In this document: positions 47,060-54,945 of the stretch, in pieces
Position numbering within the stretch: the first letter of the stretch is position 1
Layout: each line of letters opens with the position of its first letter
Assembly (NCBI GenBank): GCA_021845645.1
Contig: JAJZVM010000019.1
Span: forward strand, 1-64,000
Length of the DNA stretch: 64,000 bases
Source: Bacillota bacterium
Lineage (GTDB): Bacteria; Bacillota_E; JAJZYS01; JAJYTV01
Reading direction: 5' to 3'
The notes under the pieces: model-generated
The model's input: the letters and a program-made list of their open reading frames with translations, nothing else
Told to the model about the DNA's origin: nothing
Databases searched by the model: none
Program-made: the position numbers and the translations under genes

Positions 47060-47088
47060 AGCATATCCGACAGTTGCCATTGCGTCAA
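47060..47088 (-). promoter_or_regulatory. promoter of the zinc-ribbon gene
   Basis: Minus strand TTGACG (47088-47083), exactly 17 nt, TATGCT (47065-47060), about 35 nt before the TTG start. A good sigma-A match. Confidence 0.6.
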
Positions 47089-47272
47089 TGGTACGCGTGG
47101 TGAGGGGCACGGCGGTCGTTGGCAGACGACGCGGACGCGGTTGCCGAGATGCCCGCAGGTCGGCGGGGTGCCGCCGCGGCACTCCCAGGGACGCTCCTTC
47201 GTCTGCGTGCCGCGTCCTGCAGGTGGCGCCCGAGGCTCGGCTGGCGCGCGTCCCCTGGCGGACACAGGCAAT

Positions 47273-48874
47273 CTACCGTGAGAGCTTTCTCTCCCGCTTG
47301 TCCTGGTACATCGCGCGGTCCGCCGCGTCGATCAGCGCGCGCGGGTCATAGTCGCCGCCCTCATCGCAGGCGATGCCGTAGCTGAACGTCAGACCGAGTT
47401 CGACTGCAGCCACCTCGAACGCGGTCAAGAAGCTGTGTCCTTCCACTTCCGCGCGCAGCCGCTCTGCCACCTCCTCGGCGCGACCCCGGTCGGCGTCGGC
47501 GAGCAGCAGCACGAACTCGTCGCCCGCGTAGCGCGCGGCGACGTCTCCCTGGCGCGTCCGCACGCTGAGGAGGTTCGCGAACTCGCGCAGCACCTCGTCG
47601 CCCGCCAGATGGCCCAGCCGATCGTTGTACTGCTTGAAGCCGTCGAGGTCGAGATAGACCAGCGCCAGCCGCGTGCCCTCCCGCCTGTTGCGGGCTAGTC
47701 CCTCCTCGAGGCGCGCGATCAGGTAGCGATAGTTGTACAGGCCGGGCAGCCGCGGGTCTGTCGCCGCGAGGCGTTCCGTCTCGCGCAGCAGGGCATCCTT
47801 CTCGCACGCGATCGTCGCGAGTTGTCGCGCGGCGGTGAACAGGTGCATGTCCTCTTCACCGACCATGAGTTCGTACGGCCAGGCGAACGCCACCAGGCCG
47901 CAAAGTTCCTCGGAGGTCACCACCGGCAGCAGGATGCCGCCGCGCGCCCCGGGCGCAAGGAGCGCGGATGCGTCGGAGGCACCGAGCACGATCTCGCGTC
48001 GAGCTTCGCCGGCCCGCTCAGCAGCCGCCTGGCTAGGCTCGAAGTCGCTGCCCGGCAGCATCTGCAGGCTGCCGCGAGCATCCATGAGACCGGCGTACAC
48101 CAGCGAATTCTGGAAGACGAGGGCGAGGCGGTCCCGCAAGGCGCTGAGGATGGCCTCGGCGTCGCCCGCCGCCGCGAACTGCTGATAGAACGCGTGCAAG
48201 AGCTCGAGGTTGCGGTTGCGCTGGCGCAGGTCCGTCTGCAGATGCAGGGCGTACCCTACCAGAACCATTGGCGTCGCGATCCCGAAGACACCCACCCACG
48301 CGTAGTCGTGGAATGCGACCACGACGCCCATGCCAAGGGGCAGCGTGACCACCGACGCGAGCAGGTCGAGCCCCAGCCCGTCCAGCACGGCGGATTGCCA
48401 GTCGAAGTGGGCGAGCAGGAAGTAGCTGTCGATCAGAAGGTGGTTGAGTATGAGGAAGATCAGGAAGAAGACGATCAGGGCCGCGACGTGGAGCTGCGCG
48501 TGGTCGAACATCTGTCCGAACAGCATCTGGCTCACGTACCCCGCCACGATCACGGCGATCGCATACTGGCCGCCGTTCAGGAACCAGACCCTGACAGGGC
48601 GCCGCTTGAGGATGGACGCGACGAAGACGCTGGTCGCCAGGGCGATGGCGGCTCCCACATAGCCTGTAAGAATGGCTGCAGGAATCAGGAAGGCGGCCTC
48701 GATCGACACGGTGCCCGCGCGCAGGTTCGCCGGCCAGATCTCGGCCAGGACACCGTACGCTGCGAAGGCCGCGATCGCGAGCGGCGCAGACGGAGGATGA
48801 AGCGCCAGGGCGACAAGCAGCATGAGCCAGCCGGCGATGCCGACAACCCAGGCGTAGCCATGCTCTCGCCTCAA
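47273..48874 (-). CDS. membrane diguanylate cyclase (GAF-GGDEF)
   Basis: A 533-residue protein: six or more membrane helices (residues about 8-212), a GAF-like sensor region (about 225-360) and a C-terminal GGDEF domain (about 370-533). The active-site loop reads AGDEF (450-454), a variant often still active, and an intact RxxD inhibitory site RQGD (441-444) lies five residues before it, both expected for a c-di-GMP-producing, product-inhibited enzyme. The N-terminus resembles MASE-like sensor modules. The start is a TTG at 48874 behind GTGAGGG. There is no EAL domain. Confidence 0.87.
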   Translation of the reverse strand: MRREHGYAWVVGIAGWLMLLVALALHPPSAPLAIAAFAAYGVLAEIWPANLRAGTVSIEAAFLIPAAILTGYVGAAIALATSVFVASILKRRPVRVWFLNGGQYAIAVIVAGYVSQMLFGQMFDHAQLHVAALIVFFLIFLILNHLLIDSYFLLAHFDWQSAVLDGLGLDLLASVVTLPLGMGVVVAFHDYAWVGVFGIATPMVLVGYALHLQTDLRQRNRNLELLHAFYQQFAAAGDAEAILSALRDRLALVFQNSLVYAGLMDARGSLQMLPGSDFEPSQAAAERAGEARREIVLGASDASALLAPGARGGILLPVVTSEELCGLVAFAWPYELMVGEEDMHLFTAARQLATIACEKDALLRETERLAATDPRLPGLYNYRYLIARLEEGLARNRREGTRLALVYLDLDGFKQYNDRLGHLAGDEVLREFANLLSVRTRQGDVAARYAGDEFVLLLADADRGRAEEVAERLRAEVEGHSFLTAFEVAAVELGLTFSYGIACDEGGDYDPRALIDAADRAMYQDKRERKLSR

Positions 48875-49146
48875 TGGCCCTCACTCCATAACGGGGAGGC
48901 TCGACACGTCCTCCATCCGGCTTCGAGGTCGCTCGGCCGTCCCAGAAGGCTCGGCTGCTGTCCAGGGGCATGTCCGAAGTCCAGACCGTACGGCGCGGGG
49001 GTGACGGACTGCCCCCGGTCGGTCGCATGACTCCTTCGAGCGCCTGGGAATGGCTCCTAAGCATATTTTGCCATGAGACGTCCTGGAACTCCAGAGCAGC
49101 CTGCCGCTGTCTGACTGCGGCCCGCCGCGGGCTTCCTTCGTGGCCG

Positions 49147-49503
49147 TCAGAAGCCCGCCTGCTGCAGCACTGCCCGCGCGGGGCGGCCATCGTCGAGGCG
49201 AATCAGCACTGCGGCCGCGAGTCCCGAATCGTCGAGGCCTTCGTCGACGTCGCCCCGGATGGCGACGACGGCCGCGTACTCCCCGGCGAGCCTATGCACG
49301 ATCGCCCAGCTCTCGTCACCCGAATCGCGCACCAGGACGTGCACTTCACAGCCCGTGGCGAGGATCTGCCGCAACACACCCTCGATCTCCTCGGCGCGGT
49401 TTCGCACGAGGAGAAGCACCGGCAGGCGGCGCCGTCCAGACGGCCAGACGATCCAGAACACGATAAGTACGCCGATCGCCAGCCAGAGCCAGATCACCGC
49501 CAC
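49147..49503 (-). CDS. small membrane-anchored protein, glycosyltransferase-2-like fold fragment
   Basis: A 118-residue protein with one N-terminal membrane helix (residues 3-19) and a Rossmann-like part, LLLVRNRAEEIEGVLRQIL then EVHVLVRDSGDESWAIVHRLAG, which resembles the nucleotide-sugar half of GT2 enzymes but lacks the rest of the domain. It is probably not catalytic. The GTG start at 49503 follows AAAGGGGG. It is 53 bp downstream of metK on the opposite side of its stop. Function unknown. Confidence 0.55.
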   Translation of the reverse strand: MAVIWLWLAIGVLIVFWIVWPSGRRRLPVLLLVRNRAEEIEGVLRQILATGCEVHVLVRDSGDESWAIVHRLAGEYAAVVAIRGDVDEGLDDSGLAAAVLIRLDDGRPARAVLQQAGF

Positions 49504-49555
49504 CGCCCCCTTTGCCGCCCTCTACCCTATGGCGGGGCGACAACGGCGGTGAGCG

Positions 49556-50743
49556 TCAGCGGTTGGACTGCAGGTGCACGCGGGCCTGGAGTTCGGGAAC
49601 CTTTGTCAGGCGCTCCCAGGGGAGATCAAGGTCGGGTCGCCCGAAGTGGCCGTACGCAGCCACCTGGCGATAGATCGGCCGTCTGAGGTCGAGGGCGCGG
49701 ATGATCGCGGCCGGCCTGAGGTCGAAGACGTCCTGGACGGCGGCCGCAATCTCCTGGTCGGCCAGGAGGCCGGTGCCGAAGGTGTCCACGCGCACGGCGA
49801 GCGGATGCGCGACTCCGATCGCGTAGCTCAGCTGGATTTCGCAGCGTCGCGCCAGTCCAGCCGCCACGACGTGCTTGGCCACCCACCTCGCGGCGTAACT
49901 CGCGGACCGGTCCACCTTGGACGGGTCCTTGCCGGAGAACGCACCGCCGCCATGACGGGCCATGCCACCGTAGGTGTCGACGATGATCTTGCGCCCGGTC
50001 AGGCCCGAGTCGGCCGCGGGACCGCCATAGACGAACCGGCCGCTCGGGTTCACGAGGTAGCGCGTCGCGCCATCGCGCAATGCGGCAGGGACGACCGCGT
50101 CGATCACCTCGAGGCGGATCGCGGCCTCCAGCGTCTCGTTCGAGACGTCGTCGGCATGCTGGCTCGATACGACGACCGTATCCACGTGGACCGGGCGATC
50201 GTCCTCGTAGCGGATGGTGACTTGCGTCTTGCCGTCCGGTCGCAGGAAGCCGAGCGCACCGCTCCTGCGCACTTCCGCGAGCCGGCGGGACAGGGCGTGC
50301 GCCAGGCTGATCGGAAGCGGCATCAGTTCCGGCGTCTCGTCACATGCATACCCGAACATCATGCCCTGATCGCCCGCGCCCTGGTCCTGCTCGGCGTTGC
50401 CGTCCCGCGTCTCGAGGGCCTTGTCGACTCCCTGTGCAATATCGGGGGACTGCTCGTCGATCGACGTCAGCACGGCACAGGTGTCCGCGTCGAAGCCGAA
50501 CTTCGCGCGCGTGTAGCCGATGTCGCGCACTGTGGAGCGGATGATGCTGGGCAGGTCGGCGTAGCAGGACGTCGTGATCTCGCCCGCGACGAGCACGAGG
50601 CCGGTGGTGACCAGCGTTTCGGCCGCGACCCGGGCGTCCGGGTCGTTGGCAAGGATCGCGTCGAGAATCGCGTCGGAGATTTGGTCGGCCACCTTGTCGG
50701 GGTGACCCTCGGTGACGGACTCCGACGTAAACAGGCTGTGCAA
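49556..50743 (-). CDS. metK: S-adenosylmethionine synthetase
   Basis: A 395-residue enzyme making SAM from methionine and ATP. It starts [20 protein letters not shown], has the ATP-binding [21 protein letters not shown], and the P-loop-like [23 protein letters not shown] motif, read here as [23 protein letters not shown] 50743 is fixed by GGAGGA just upstream. It is controlled by the SAM-I riboswitch directly before it, a classic feedback arrangement. Confidence 0.96.
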   Translation of the reverse strand: MHSLFTSESVTEGHPDKVADQISDAILDAILANDPDARVAAETLVTTGLVLVAGEITTSCYADLPSIIRSTVRDIGYTRAKFGFDADTCAVLTSIDEQSPDIAQGVDKALETRDGNAEQDQGAGDQGMMFGYACDETPELMPLPISLAHALSRRLAEVRRSGALGFLRPDGKTQVTIRYEDDRPVHVDTVVVSSQHADDVSNETLEAAIRLEVIDAVVPAALRDGATRYLVNPSGRFVYGGPAADSGLTGRKIIVDTYGGMARHGGGAFSGKDPSKVDRSASYAARWVAKHVVAAGLARRCEIQLSYAIGVAHPLAVRVDTFGTGLLADQEIAAAVQDVFDLRPAAIIRALDLRRPIYRQVAAYGHFGRPDLDLPWERLTKVPELQARVHLQSNR

Positions 50744-50765
50744 GCAGGATCCTCCTCTCCATCGG

Positions 50766-50898
50766 CACAAACAATAGCCGGACTGCGAGAGTCCGGCTGC
50801 GTTCTCTCATCCCTCAGCAGTGCTGCAGGGTTTGGCACCGTGGCAAACGCCCGGTTGCCGGGTTTCATCGGGCCAGCCCCTCCACCACTCGCGATGAG
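50766..50898 (-). ncRNA. SAM-I (S-box) riboswitch with terminator, controls metK
   Basis: The minus strand from 50898 reads CTCATCGCGAGTGGTGGAGG, then GGCTGGCCCGATGAAACCCG and GGCAACC, then GGTGCCAAACCCTGC, closing with GGATGAGAG at 50804. These are the conserved S-box blocks. A terminator stem (AGCCGGACT, 5-nt loop, AGTCCGGCT, 50797-50776) with a T-rich tail follows. SAM binding should switch metK off. Confidence 0.95.
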
Positions 50899-50923
50899 CA
50901 TATTCGATTTTTTGGCGAGGATC

Positions 50924-50953
50924 ATGCTAGCACAGCGTCTCAATGCCCGTCAA
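50924..50953 (-). promoter_or_regulatory. promoter upstream of the SAM riboswitch
   Basis: Minus strand TTGACG (50953-50948), 18 nt, TAGCAT (50929-50924). Transcription would start about 20 nt before the aptamer. It lies immediately after the fabZ stop. Confidence 0.5.
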
Positions 50954-50970
50954 CGACAACGTCCGACGCG

Positions 50971-51423
50971 TCAGTCCCCGGCTGGGGCGCCGTGGGCTGG
51001 GGACTCGAAGTCGCTGCGGGCAACCATGGCGAACGCGATCGTGGCCTGGGCCACGATCTGGTCTTCGCAAAGGATCCTGCCCTCCGCCTTGGCGAACCCG
51101 CGCCGCTGGGCGACGATCTTCGCCTCGATGCGCAACTGGTCGCCTGGACGCGCGGGGCGGTGGAAGCGGGCTCTCTCGATGCTTGCCAGGACACCTACGC
51201 GGTTGCCGATCTCCTCTCCGAAGCAGAGGCCAGCAGTCTGTGCCATGCACTCGAGCTGCAGCACTCCGGGGAAGATGGGCATGCCGGGAAAGTGCCCCTG
51301 GAACACCGGCTCACCGTGCGACAGGTACTTGATGGCGACCGCGCTCTCGCGCGGCACGATCTCCACGATCTTGTCCACCATCAGAAATGGATAGCGATGC
51401 GGCAAGAGGGCAAGTACGTCCAT
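50971..51423 (-). CDS. fabZ: 3-hydroxyacyl-ACP dehydratase FabZ
   Basis: A 150-residue hot-dog-fold dehydratase of type II fatty-acid synthesis. LLPHRYPFLMVDKI opens the domain. The catalytic His44 is in GHFPGMPIFPG and the catalytic Glu58 in GVLQLECMAQ. Start ATG 51423. It follows mbl on the same strand, as in Bacillus, where fabZ (ywpB) also lies downstream of spoIIID-mbl. There is a 61-bp gap to mbl. Confidence 0.94.
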   Translation of the reverse strand: MDVLALLPHRYPFLMVDKIVEIVPRESAVAIKYLSHGEPVFQGHFPGMPIFPGVLQLECMAQTAGLCFGEEIGNRVGVLASIERARFHRPARPGDQLRIEAKIVAQRRGFAKAEGRILCEDQIVAQATIAFAMVARSDFESPAHGAPAGD

Positions 51424-51484
51424 CGGAGCCTCCTATCGCTCTTGACTGCCGTCGCGGGTCGCCGTAGACACGGAACCGCGGCGG

Positions 51485-52489
51485 TCAGATCACGCGCTTG
51501 AACACGACGATGTGGCGTCCAACCAACTCGAGCTCCAATGCGCGGGCAGTGCCGAGCGCCACCGACGTCATCGGGTCGTCGGCGCGCTGGGCCGGCAGCC
51601 CCGTCTCGCGCGAGATGAGTTCCGGCATGCCGTGCAGGAGCGAACCACCTCCGGTCAGCCAGACGCCGCGGTCGAGGATGTCGGCGAGAAGTTCAGGAGG
51701 GGTGTCCTCCAGCACCCGCCGCACGGAGTCGACGATCTGGTGGGCCGGTTCCATCAGGATGGGCCGCACGTCGGCGGACGTCAGGCTGAGCGTGCGCGGC
51801 ATGCCGGTGAGGAGGTCCCGTCCGCGGATGTCGATCGTCGCGGCCCGTCCGTCCGGGTGCACGGACCCCACCTGGATCTTGACCTCCTCCGCCGTGCGCT
51901 CGCCGATCGCGAGACTGTAGGCCGAGCGCAGTTCGTGTGCGATCGCGGCGTCCATCGCGTCTCCGCCCACGCGCACCGAGTCGCTCGCAGCCATTCCGCC
52001 GAGTGTCAGCACCGCGACGTCCGTCGTGCCTCCGCCGATGTCGACCACCATGTGCCCGTTGGCCTTCGTGATGTCCAGGCCGACACCGAGTGCCGCCGCC
52101 AACGGCTCCTCGATCAGCTCGACCTTGCCGGCGCCGGCACTCTGCGCCGCCTCGCGCACCGCGCGCCGCTCCGCGCCCGTGGCGCCCGTCGGGATGCAGA
52201 CCATGACGCGCGGCCGCGTCATGCTCCTGCCGGGTGTCACGCGCGCGATGAAGTAGCGCAGCATGGCTTCGGTGATATCGTAGTCGGCGATCACGCCATC
52301 GCGCAGGGGTCTTGACGCGACGATCGAGCCAGGCGTCCTGCCGAGCATCTGGCGGGCCTTGTCGCCGATCGCCACGAGCCGCCCCGAGTCCCTCTCCACA
52401 GCCACGACAGAAGGCTCGCGCAGGACGATGCCCTTGCCGCGCACAGCCACAAGGACGTTGGCCGTCCCCAGATCGACCGCGATTTCCAT
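51485..52489 (-). CDS. mbl: MreB-family actin homologue (Mbl position)
   Basis: A 334-residue bacterial actin that guides side-wall synthesis. Phosphate 1 motif DLGTANVLVAV, connect and phosphate 2 regions with GGGTTDVAVL, and adenosine motif GVWLTGGGSLLHGM are all present. ATG 52489 has GGAGG 8 nt upstream. In Bacillus mbl directly follows spoIIID, and the same order is seen here, so Mbl is the likely orthologue; by sequence alone it could be MreB or MreBH. Whether it needs read-through from the interrupted spoIIID promoter is an open question. Confidence 0.9.
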   Translation of the reverse strand: MEIAVDLGTANVLVAVRGKGIVLREPSVVAVERDSGRLVAIGDKARQMLGRTPGSIVASRPLRDGVIADYDITEAMLRYFIARVTPGRSMTRPRVMVCIPTGATGAERRAVREAAQSAGAGKVELIEEPLAAALGVGLDITKANGHMVVDIGGGTTDVAVLTLGGMAASDSVRVGGDAMDAAIAHELRSAYSLAIGERTAEEVKIQVGSVHPDGRAATIDIRGRDLLTGMPRTLSLTSADVRPILMEPAHQIVDSVRRVLEDTPPELLADILDRGVWLTGGGSLLHGMPELISRETGLPAQRADDPMTSVALGTARALELELVGRHIVVFKRVI

Positions 52490-52579
52490 GCAGGCGTCCT
52501 CCAACCATGCCGTCCGAGATTCAATGGCAATTCGTGCGGCAAGCTCGAAGGTCCTGCACTACCCCCAAGGGTTCAGACA

Positions 52580-52807
52580 TTAGAGCGTGCGTTCGAGGAA
52601 CTTGCGGCGCGTCGCCTCGCCACCGCGGATGTGACGCTCGGCCTTGTTGTGCTCGAGCACGGTCTTCACCTGCCGCGCGAGCTGCGGGTTGATGCGCGGC
52701 AGGCGCTCCGTGACATCCTTGTGGACCGTACTCTTGGAGACTCCGAACCGATGCGCGGTATCCCGTACCGTGTCCTGCGTCGCGAGGATGTAGTCCGCGA
52801 CCTCCAC
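52580..52807 (-). CDS. spoIIID: spoIIID, 3' segment of an interrupted gene
   Basis: The segment encodes 75 residues of the mother-cell regulator SpoIIID: VADYILATQDTVRDTAHRFG, then the helix-turn-helix GVSKSTVHKDVTERLPRINP and the basic tail NKAERHIRGGEATRRK. The first 11 codons are missing here and found 2065 bp away at 54899-54868. An in-frame GTG at 52807 could start a shortened protein but has no ribosome-binding site. The spliced gene would be 54899..54868 joined to 52802..52580, 84 residues, close to the usual family length. It is followed by mbl, as in Bacillus. Confidence 0.93.
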   Translation of the reverse strand: MEVADYILATQDTVRDTAHRFGVSKSTVHKDVTERLPRINPQLARQVKTVLEHNKAERHIRGGEATRRKFLERTL

Positions 52808-52830
52808 CGCACACTTACTTGCCAGACGCG
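52790..52830 (-). other. recombination junction on the recombinase side (att site)
   Basis: The element arm GTAAGTGTGCGGTG is followed by the GA core (52804-52803) and then native spoIIID codons. The recombinase stop codon TAA (52817-52815) lies inside the arm, 10 bp from the core. The boundary is inferred from the frame and symmetry, not from an observed excision product. Confidence 0.75.
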
Positions 52831-54176
52831 CCGGCGCAGCCCGACGCCGGCGTTTCGAGGCGGATCTCCACCGTTGCGGGGCCAAGCACGACCGTGACGC
52901 CAAGGCCGCGGAGGACCTCGCGTCGCCCACGGGGACCCGCCTGGCGCAGGTACTCTCGCGCGGCTGCGCCGTCTTCACGGCACGCGTGGCGGGAGGGCTC
53001 GAGATCGAGCGCCGCCAGCCTGCCGCCGAGCTGGTCGAGGGCCAGGGCGAGATCCTCCGGCGACAGGCGGCCTGCGGCTCCCGCCTGCACGAGCCGCCGA
53101 CGTCGCGCTTCAAGCCGCCGCCGGTCCCTTGCGATGGCACCTTCCGACCAAGCCTCCACCTCCGGTGCATCATGCCTGGCCGCAACTTCGAGCGCCGCCA
53201 CCACGCGGGCCCAGACGGCCGCTTCCAGAGCCTCCGCCGGATAGTACGGCGCGGGACACGGCGGCCTCCCCCGCTTGCCCGCGCACGCGTAATAGGGGCG
53301 GCTGCCTCCGCTGCCGGTCACCCTGCGTCCGCAGAGGGCGCAGCGCGCCACGCCGCTCAGGAGGTACGTGCGCCCATGGCCCTCGGGGCGCCTGCGCCGC
53401 GCCGTGAGCGCTGCGCCCGCAGTGGCGAACGTCTCATGGCCCACGAGAGGAGGCATGGCGATGCTGCCCTGTCCGCGCAGTTGCGCCATCTCGCCAAGGT
53501 ACGTGGGGTTGCGCAGGATGCCATAGACCGCAGACTGCGAAAACGCTCCGCCGCCCTTGGCATGCAGGCCCGCGGCGTTGAGCGCGTCGGCGATGGCCTG
53601 CGTCGACATCCGAGGTGCCATCGCGAAGATCGCCCGCACGATGGCCGCCTCGGCCACGTCCACCAGGAATCCCTTGCGCCGACGGTCGTACACGTAGCCG
53701 AGGATCTGTGTCCCCGTCACCGCCTTGCCTTCGCGCAGGCGCTGCTGCTTGCCCTGGCGCGTCCGCTCGCGGATCTTGTGTGCCTCGAACTCCGCAATCG
53801 CGCCGCGGATGGCGTAGAGCAGCCTGCCGTCGGGCGTGGGTCGGCGTTCGAACTGTACAAAATGCAATTCGACGCCGATGCCTTCGAGCTGGTCCGTGAT
53901 GATGAGCTGGTGGCTGAGGTTGCGCGCCAGGCGGTCAGGATCGAGGCAGGCGACACCTGCGATCTCGTGTGCACTGGCCGCGGCGAGCAGGGCCTGCAGA
54001 CCCGGCCGCGAGATGTCGGTTCCCGAGATCCCCGCGTCGACGAAAGCGCGGATCTCCGTCGCGCCAAGCTTCTCGGCAAGCCTGCGGCACATCTCGGCCT
54101 GTCCTTCAAGCGAGGTGCCATGCTGGGCCTGCTCCTCCGTCGACACCCGCGCATAGATCGCGAAACAGCGGCTCAT
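52815..54176 (-). CDS. large serine recombinase of the spoIIID element (SpoIVCA/SprA-like)
   Basis: A 453-residue site-specific recombinase. The catalytic domain (about 1-150) has the nucleophile Ser12 in YARVSTEEQ and the DPDRLARNL active-site helix. The recombinase domain (about 165-270) includes GYVYDRRRKGFLVD and SAVYGILRNPTYLGE. The zinc ribbon has CALC and later CAGKRGRPPC. A charged coiled coil follows. The family includes SpoIVCA, which excises skin from sigK, and SprA, which acts on spsM. ATG 54176 overlaps the stop of the tiny ORF (ATGA). Its 3' end reaches the spoIIID junction, and excision of the element is its expected job. Confidence 0.92.
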   Translation of the reverse strand: MSRCFAIYARVSTEEQAQHGTSLEGQAEMCRRLAEKLGATEIRAFVDAGISGTDISRPGLQALLAAASAHEIAGVACLDPDRLARNLSHQLIITDQLEGIGVELHFVQFERRPTPDGRLLYAIRGAIAEFEAHKIRERTRQGKQQRLREGKAVTGTQILGYVYDRRRKGFLVDVAEAAIVRAIFAMAPRMSTQAIADALNAAGLHAKGGGAFSQSAVYGILRNPTYLGEMAQLRGQGSIAMPPLVGHETFATAGAALTARRRRPEGHGRTYLLSGVARCALCGRRVTGSGGSRPYYACAGKRGRPPCPAPYYPAEALEAAVWARVVAALEVAARHDAPEVEAWSEGAIARDRRRLEARRRRLVQAGAAGRLSPEDLALALDQLGGRLAALDLEPSRHACREDGAAAREYLRQAGPRGRREVLRGLGVTVVLGPATVEIRLETPASGCAGASGK

Positions 54177-54265
54177 CTGAGCTTCCCCTGGCGGCGCAGC
54201 TGCTCCAGCAGCGTTTGCCATGCCTGCTGCCATTCACGCTCGGACACATCCACCCGGATCTCCAT
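54173..54265 (-). CDS. 30-residue peptide coupled to the recombinase, candidate directionality factor
   Basis: ATG 54265 is preceded by AGGAGGG at ideal spacing. The peptide MEIRVDVSEREWQQAWQTLL plus ten more residues (EQLRRQGKLR) is predicted helical and basic at its end. Its stop overlaps the recombinase start (ATGA), so the two are cotranslated. Serine recombinases need a small partner (RDF; SprB in Bacillus) to drive excision, so this is a candidate, although it is shorter than SprB and shows no family match I recognise. It could also be only a leader peptide that boosts recombinase translation. Confidence 0.55.
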   Translation of the reverse strand: MEIRVDVSEREWQQAWQTLLEQLRRQGKLR

Positions 54266-54295
54266 CTGGATCCCTCCTATCCAGTGGACCGGGAC

Positions 54296-54303
54296 AGTCT
54301 ATG
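54296..54303 (-). promoter_or_regulatory. possible mother-cell sigma (SigE/SigK-like) -10 for the recombinase operon
   Basis: CATAGACT on the minus strand (54303-54296) fits CATAnnnT, the -10 of SigE/SigK-type promoters, 30 nt before the tiny ORF start. No convincing -35 was seen, so this is weak. Confidence 0.3.
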
Positions 54304-54867
54304 TGGACGTGCCCTCATCCTTGCGTTGGGCGACGCGGTACCATCGGCCCCGCGTCGACGGGACCATTCGGCACTATCGAGCCGAGCAGCCCGTTGCGCA
54401 TCATGAACATAGGCCGCGGACCATCCCCACGCGTTGAGGATGGCGTTTATCGGGAGGCGTCCCGTTGGCCTGCGCCGATCGTCTGCACCGTTGTCGTCTG
54501 ACATCTCCTGTCCGACGACGGGCGCGGACCCGGACACTCGGTCGCAGGCATCGGTAGACGCACCGCGCACCTCGGGCGCATACGACCGCGGCATCATCGC
54601 ATCGAGGGCGTCGGGCTCACGCGCGGCTTCAGCGCACGCACCGCTCAGCCAAAGCTCCCCCTGGCGAACGGCACACGGCGAGATCAGCCGTCAAGATGAC
54701 ACCGATTGCGCGGCCGCCGGCCACTTGCCGGCGCTCCCCCGAATGCGGCGCGGGCACGCAGTTGCCCGCCGTGAAGACAGCACCCGAAACATCTGTGTTC
54801 GGGTGCTGTTTGGTCGCTGCCATTGGATAGCTTTCACGCGGCTTGCCTTGCAGGTAAGCGGGCGTCG
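54304..54867. other. 564-bp non-coding part of the element
   Basis: One minus-strand open frame (54277-54597, or from an internal ATG about 75 codons) has no properly spaced ribosome-binding site and an Arg-rich composition, so I do not call it. A hairpin at 54777-54809 is listed separately. Nothing else is recognised. Confidence 0.4.
54777..54809 (+). terminator. hairpin inside the element near its spoIIQ-side end
   Basis: ACAGCACCCGAA and its exact complement flank a 9-nt loop; on the plus strand TTTGGT follows. It would also act on transcripts that enter the element from spoIIQ/spoIIID on the minus strand, though the tail there (CTTCAC) is weaker. Confidence 0.65.
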
Positions 54868-54899
54868 TCGAGCGCCCGCTTCCAGATGTGGTCCTTCAC
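54868..54899 (-). CDS. spoIIID: spoIIID, 5' segment of the interrupted gene
   Basis: GTG 54899 has AGGAAGGGG 9 nt upstream and encodes MKDHIWKRAL plus two bases of codon 11, aligning residue for residue with the start of SpoIIID proteins (Bacillus begins MHDYIKERTIKIGKYI). The reading frame then runs into element sequence and stops after a further few codons (the native part plus DDARLPARQAA). The segment lies 46 bp after the spoIIQ-like stop, the expected place for spoIIID. The core GA is at 54869-54868, and perfect 9-bp arms AAGCGGGCG/CGCCCGCTT surround it. Confidence 0.85.
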
Positions 54900-54945
54900 C
54901 GCATCCGGCCCCTTCCTCGGCAACATTCGCGCCATACTTATGCGG

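Larger units (their letters stand above)
52804..54868 (-). mobile_element. 2065-bp intervening element inserted in spoIIID (skin-like)
   Basis: The element carries one large serine recombinase, a 30-codon ORF just upstream of it, a hairpin and about 500 bp without a clear gene. Its ends are defined by a shared GA dinucleotide (minus strand 52804-52803 and 54869-54868). Joining the outer halves restores SpoIIID in frame (MKDHIWKRALEVADYIL). Joining the inner halves gives an attP-like site in which 16 of 23 positions on each side of GA are symmetric. The length is not a multiple of three, so spoIIID is truly broken while it is present. Confidence 0.85.

Noticed and set aside
54277..54597. Minus-strand open frame inside the spoIIID element as a second candidate directionality factor
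   Set aside because: The best internal ATG has a purine-rich stretch directly abutting it with no spacing, and the peptide is low-complexity and Arg-rich. The 30-codon ORF next to the recombinase is better supported.
52808..54875. GCG triplets shared by both junctions as the recombination core
   Set aside because: They also restore the frame, but the product would read RAVEV rather than the family-typical RALEV, and the attP symmetry centres on GA, not on GCG. Kept only as an alternative.
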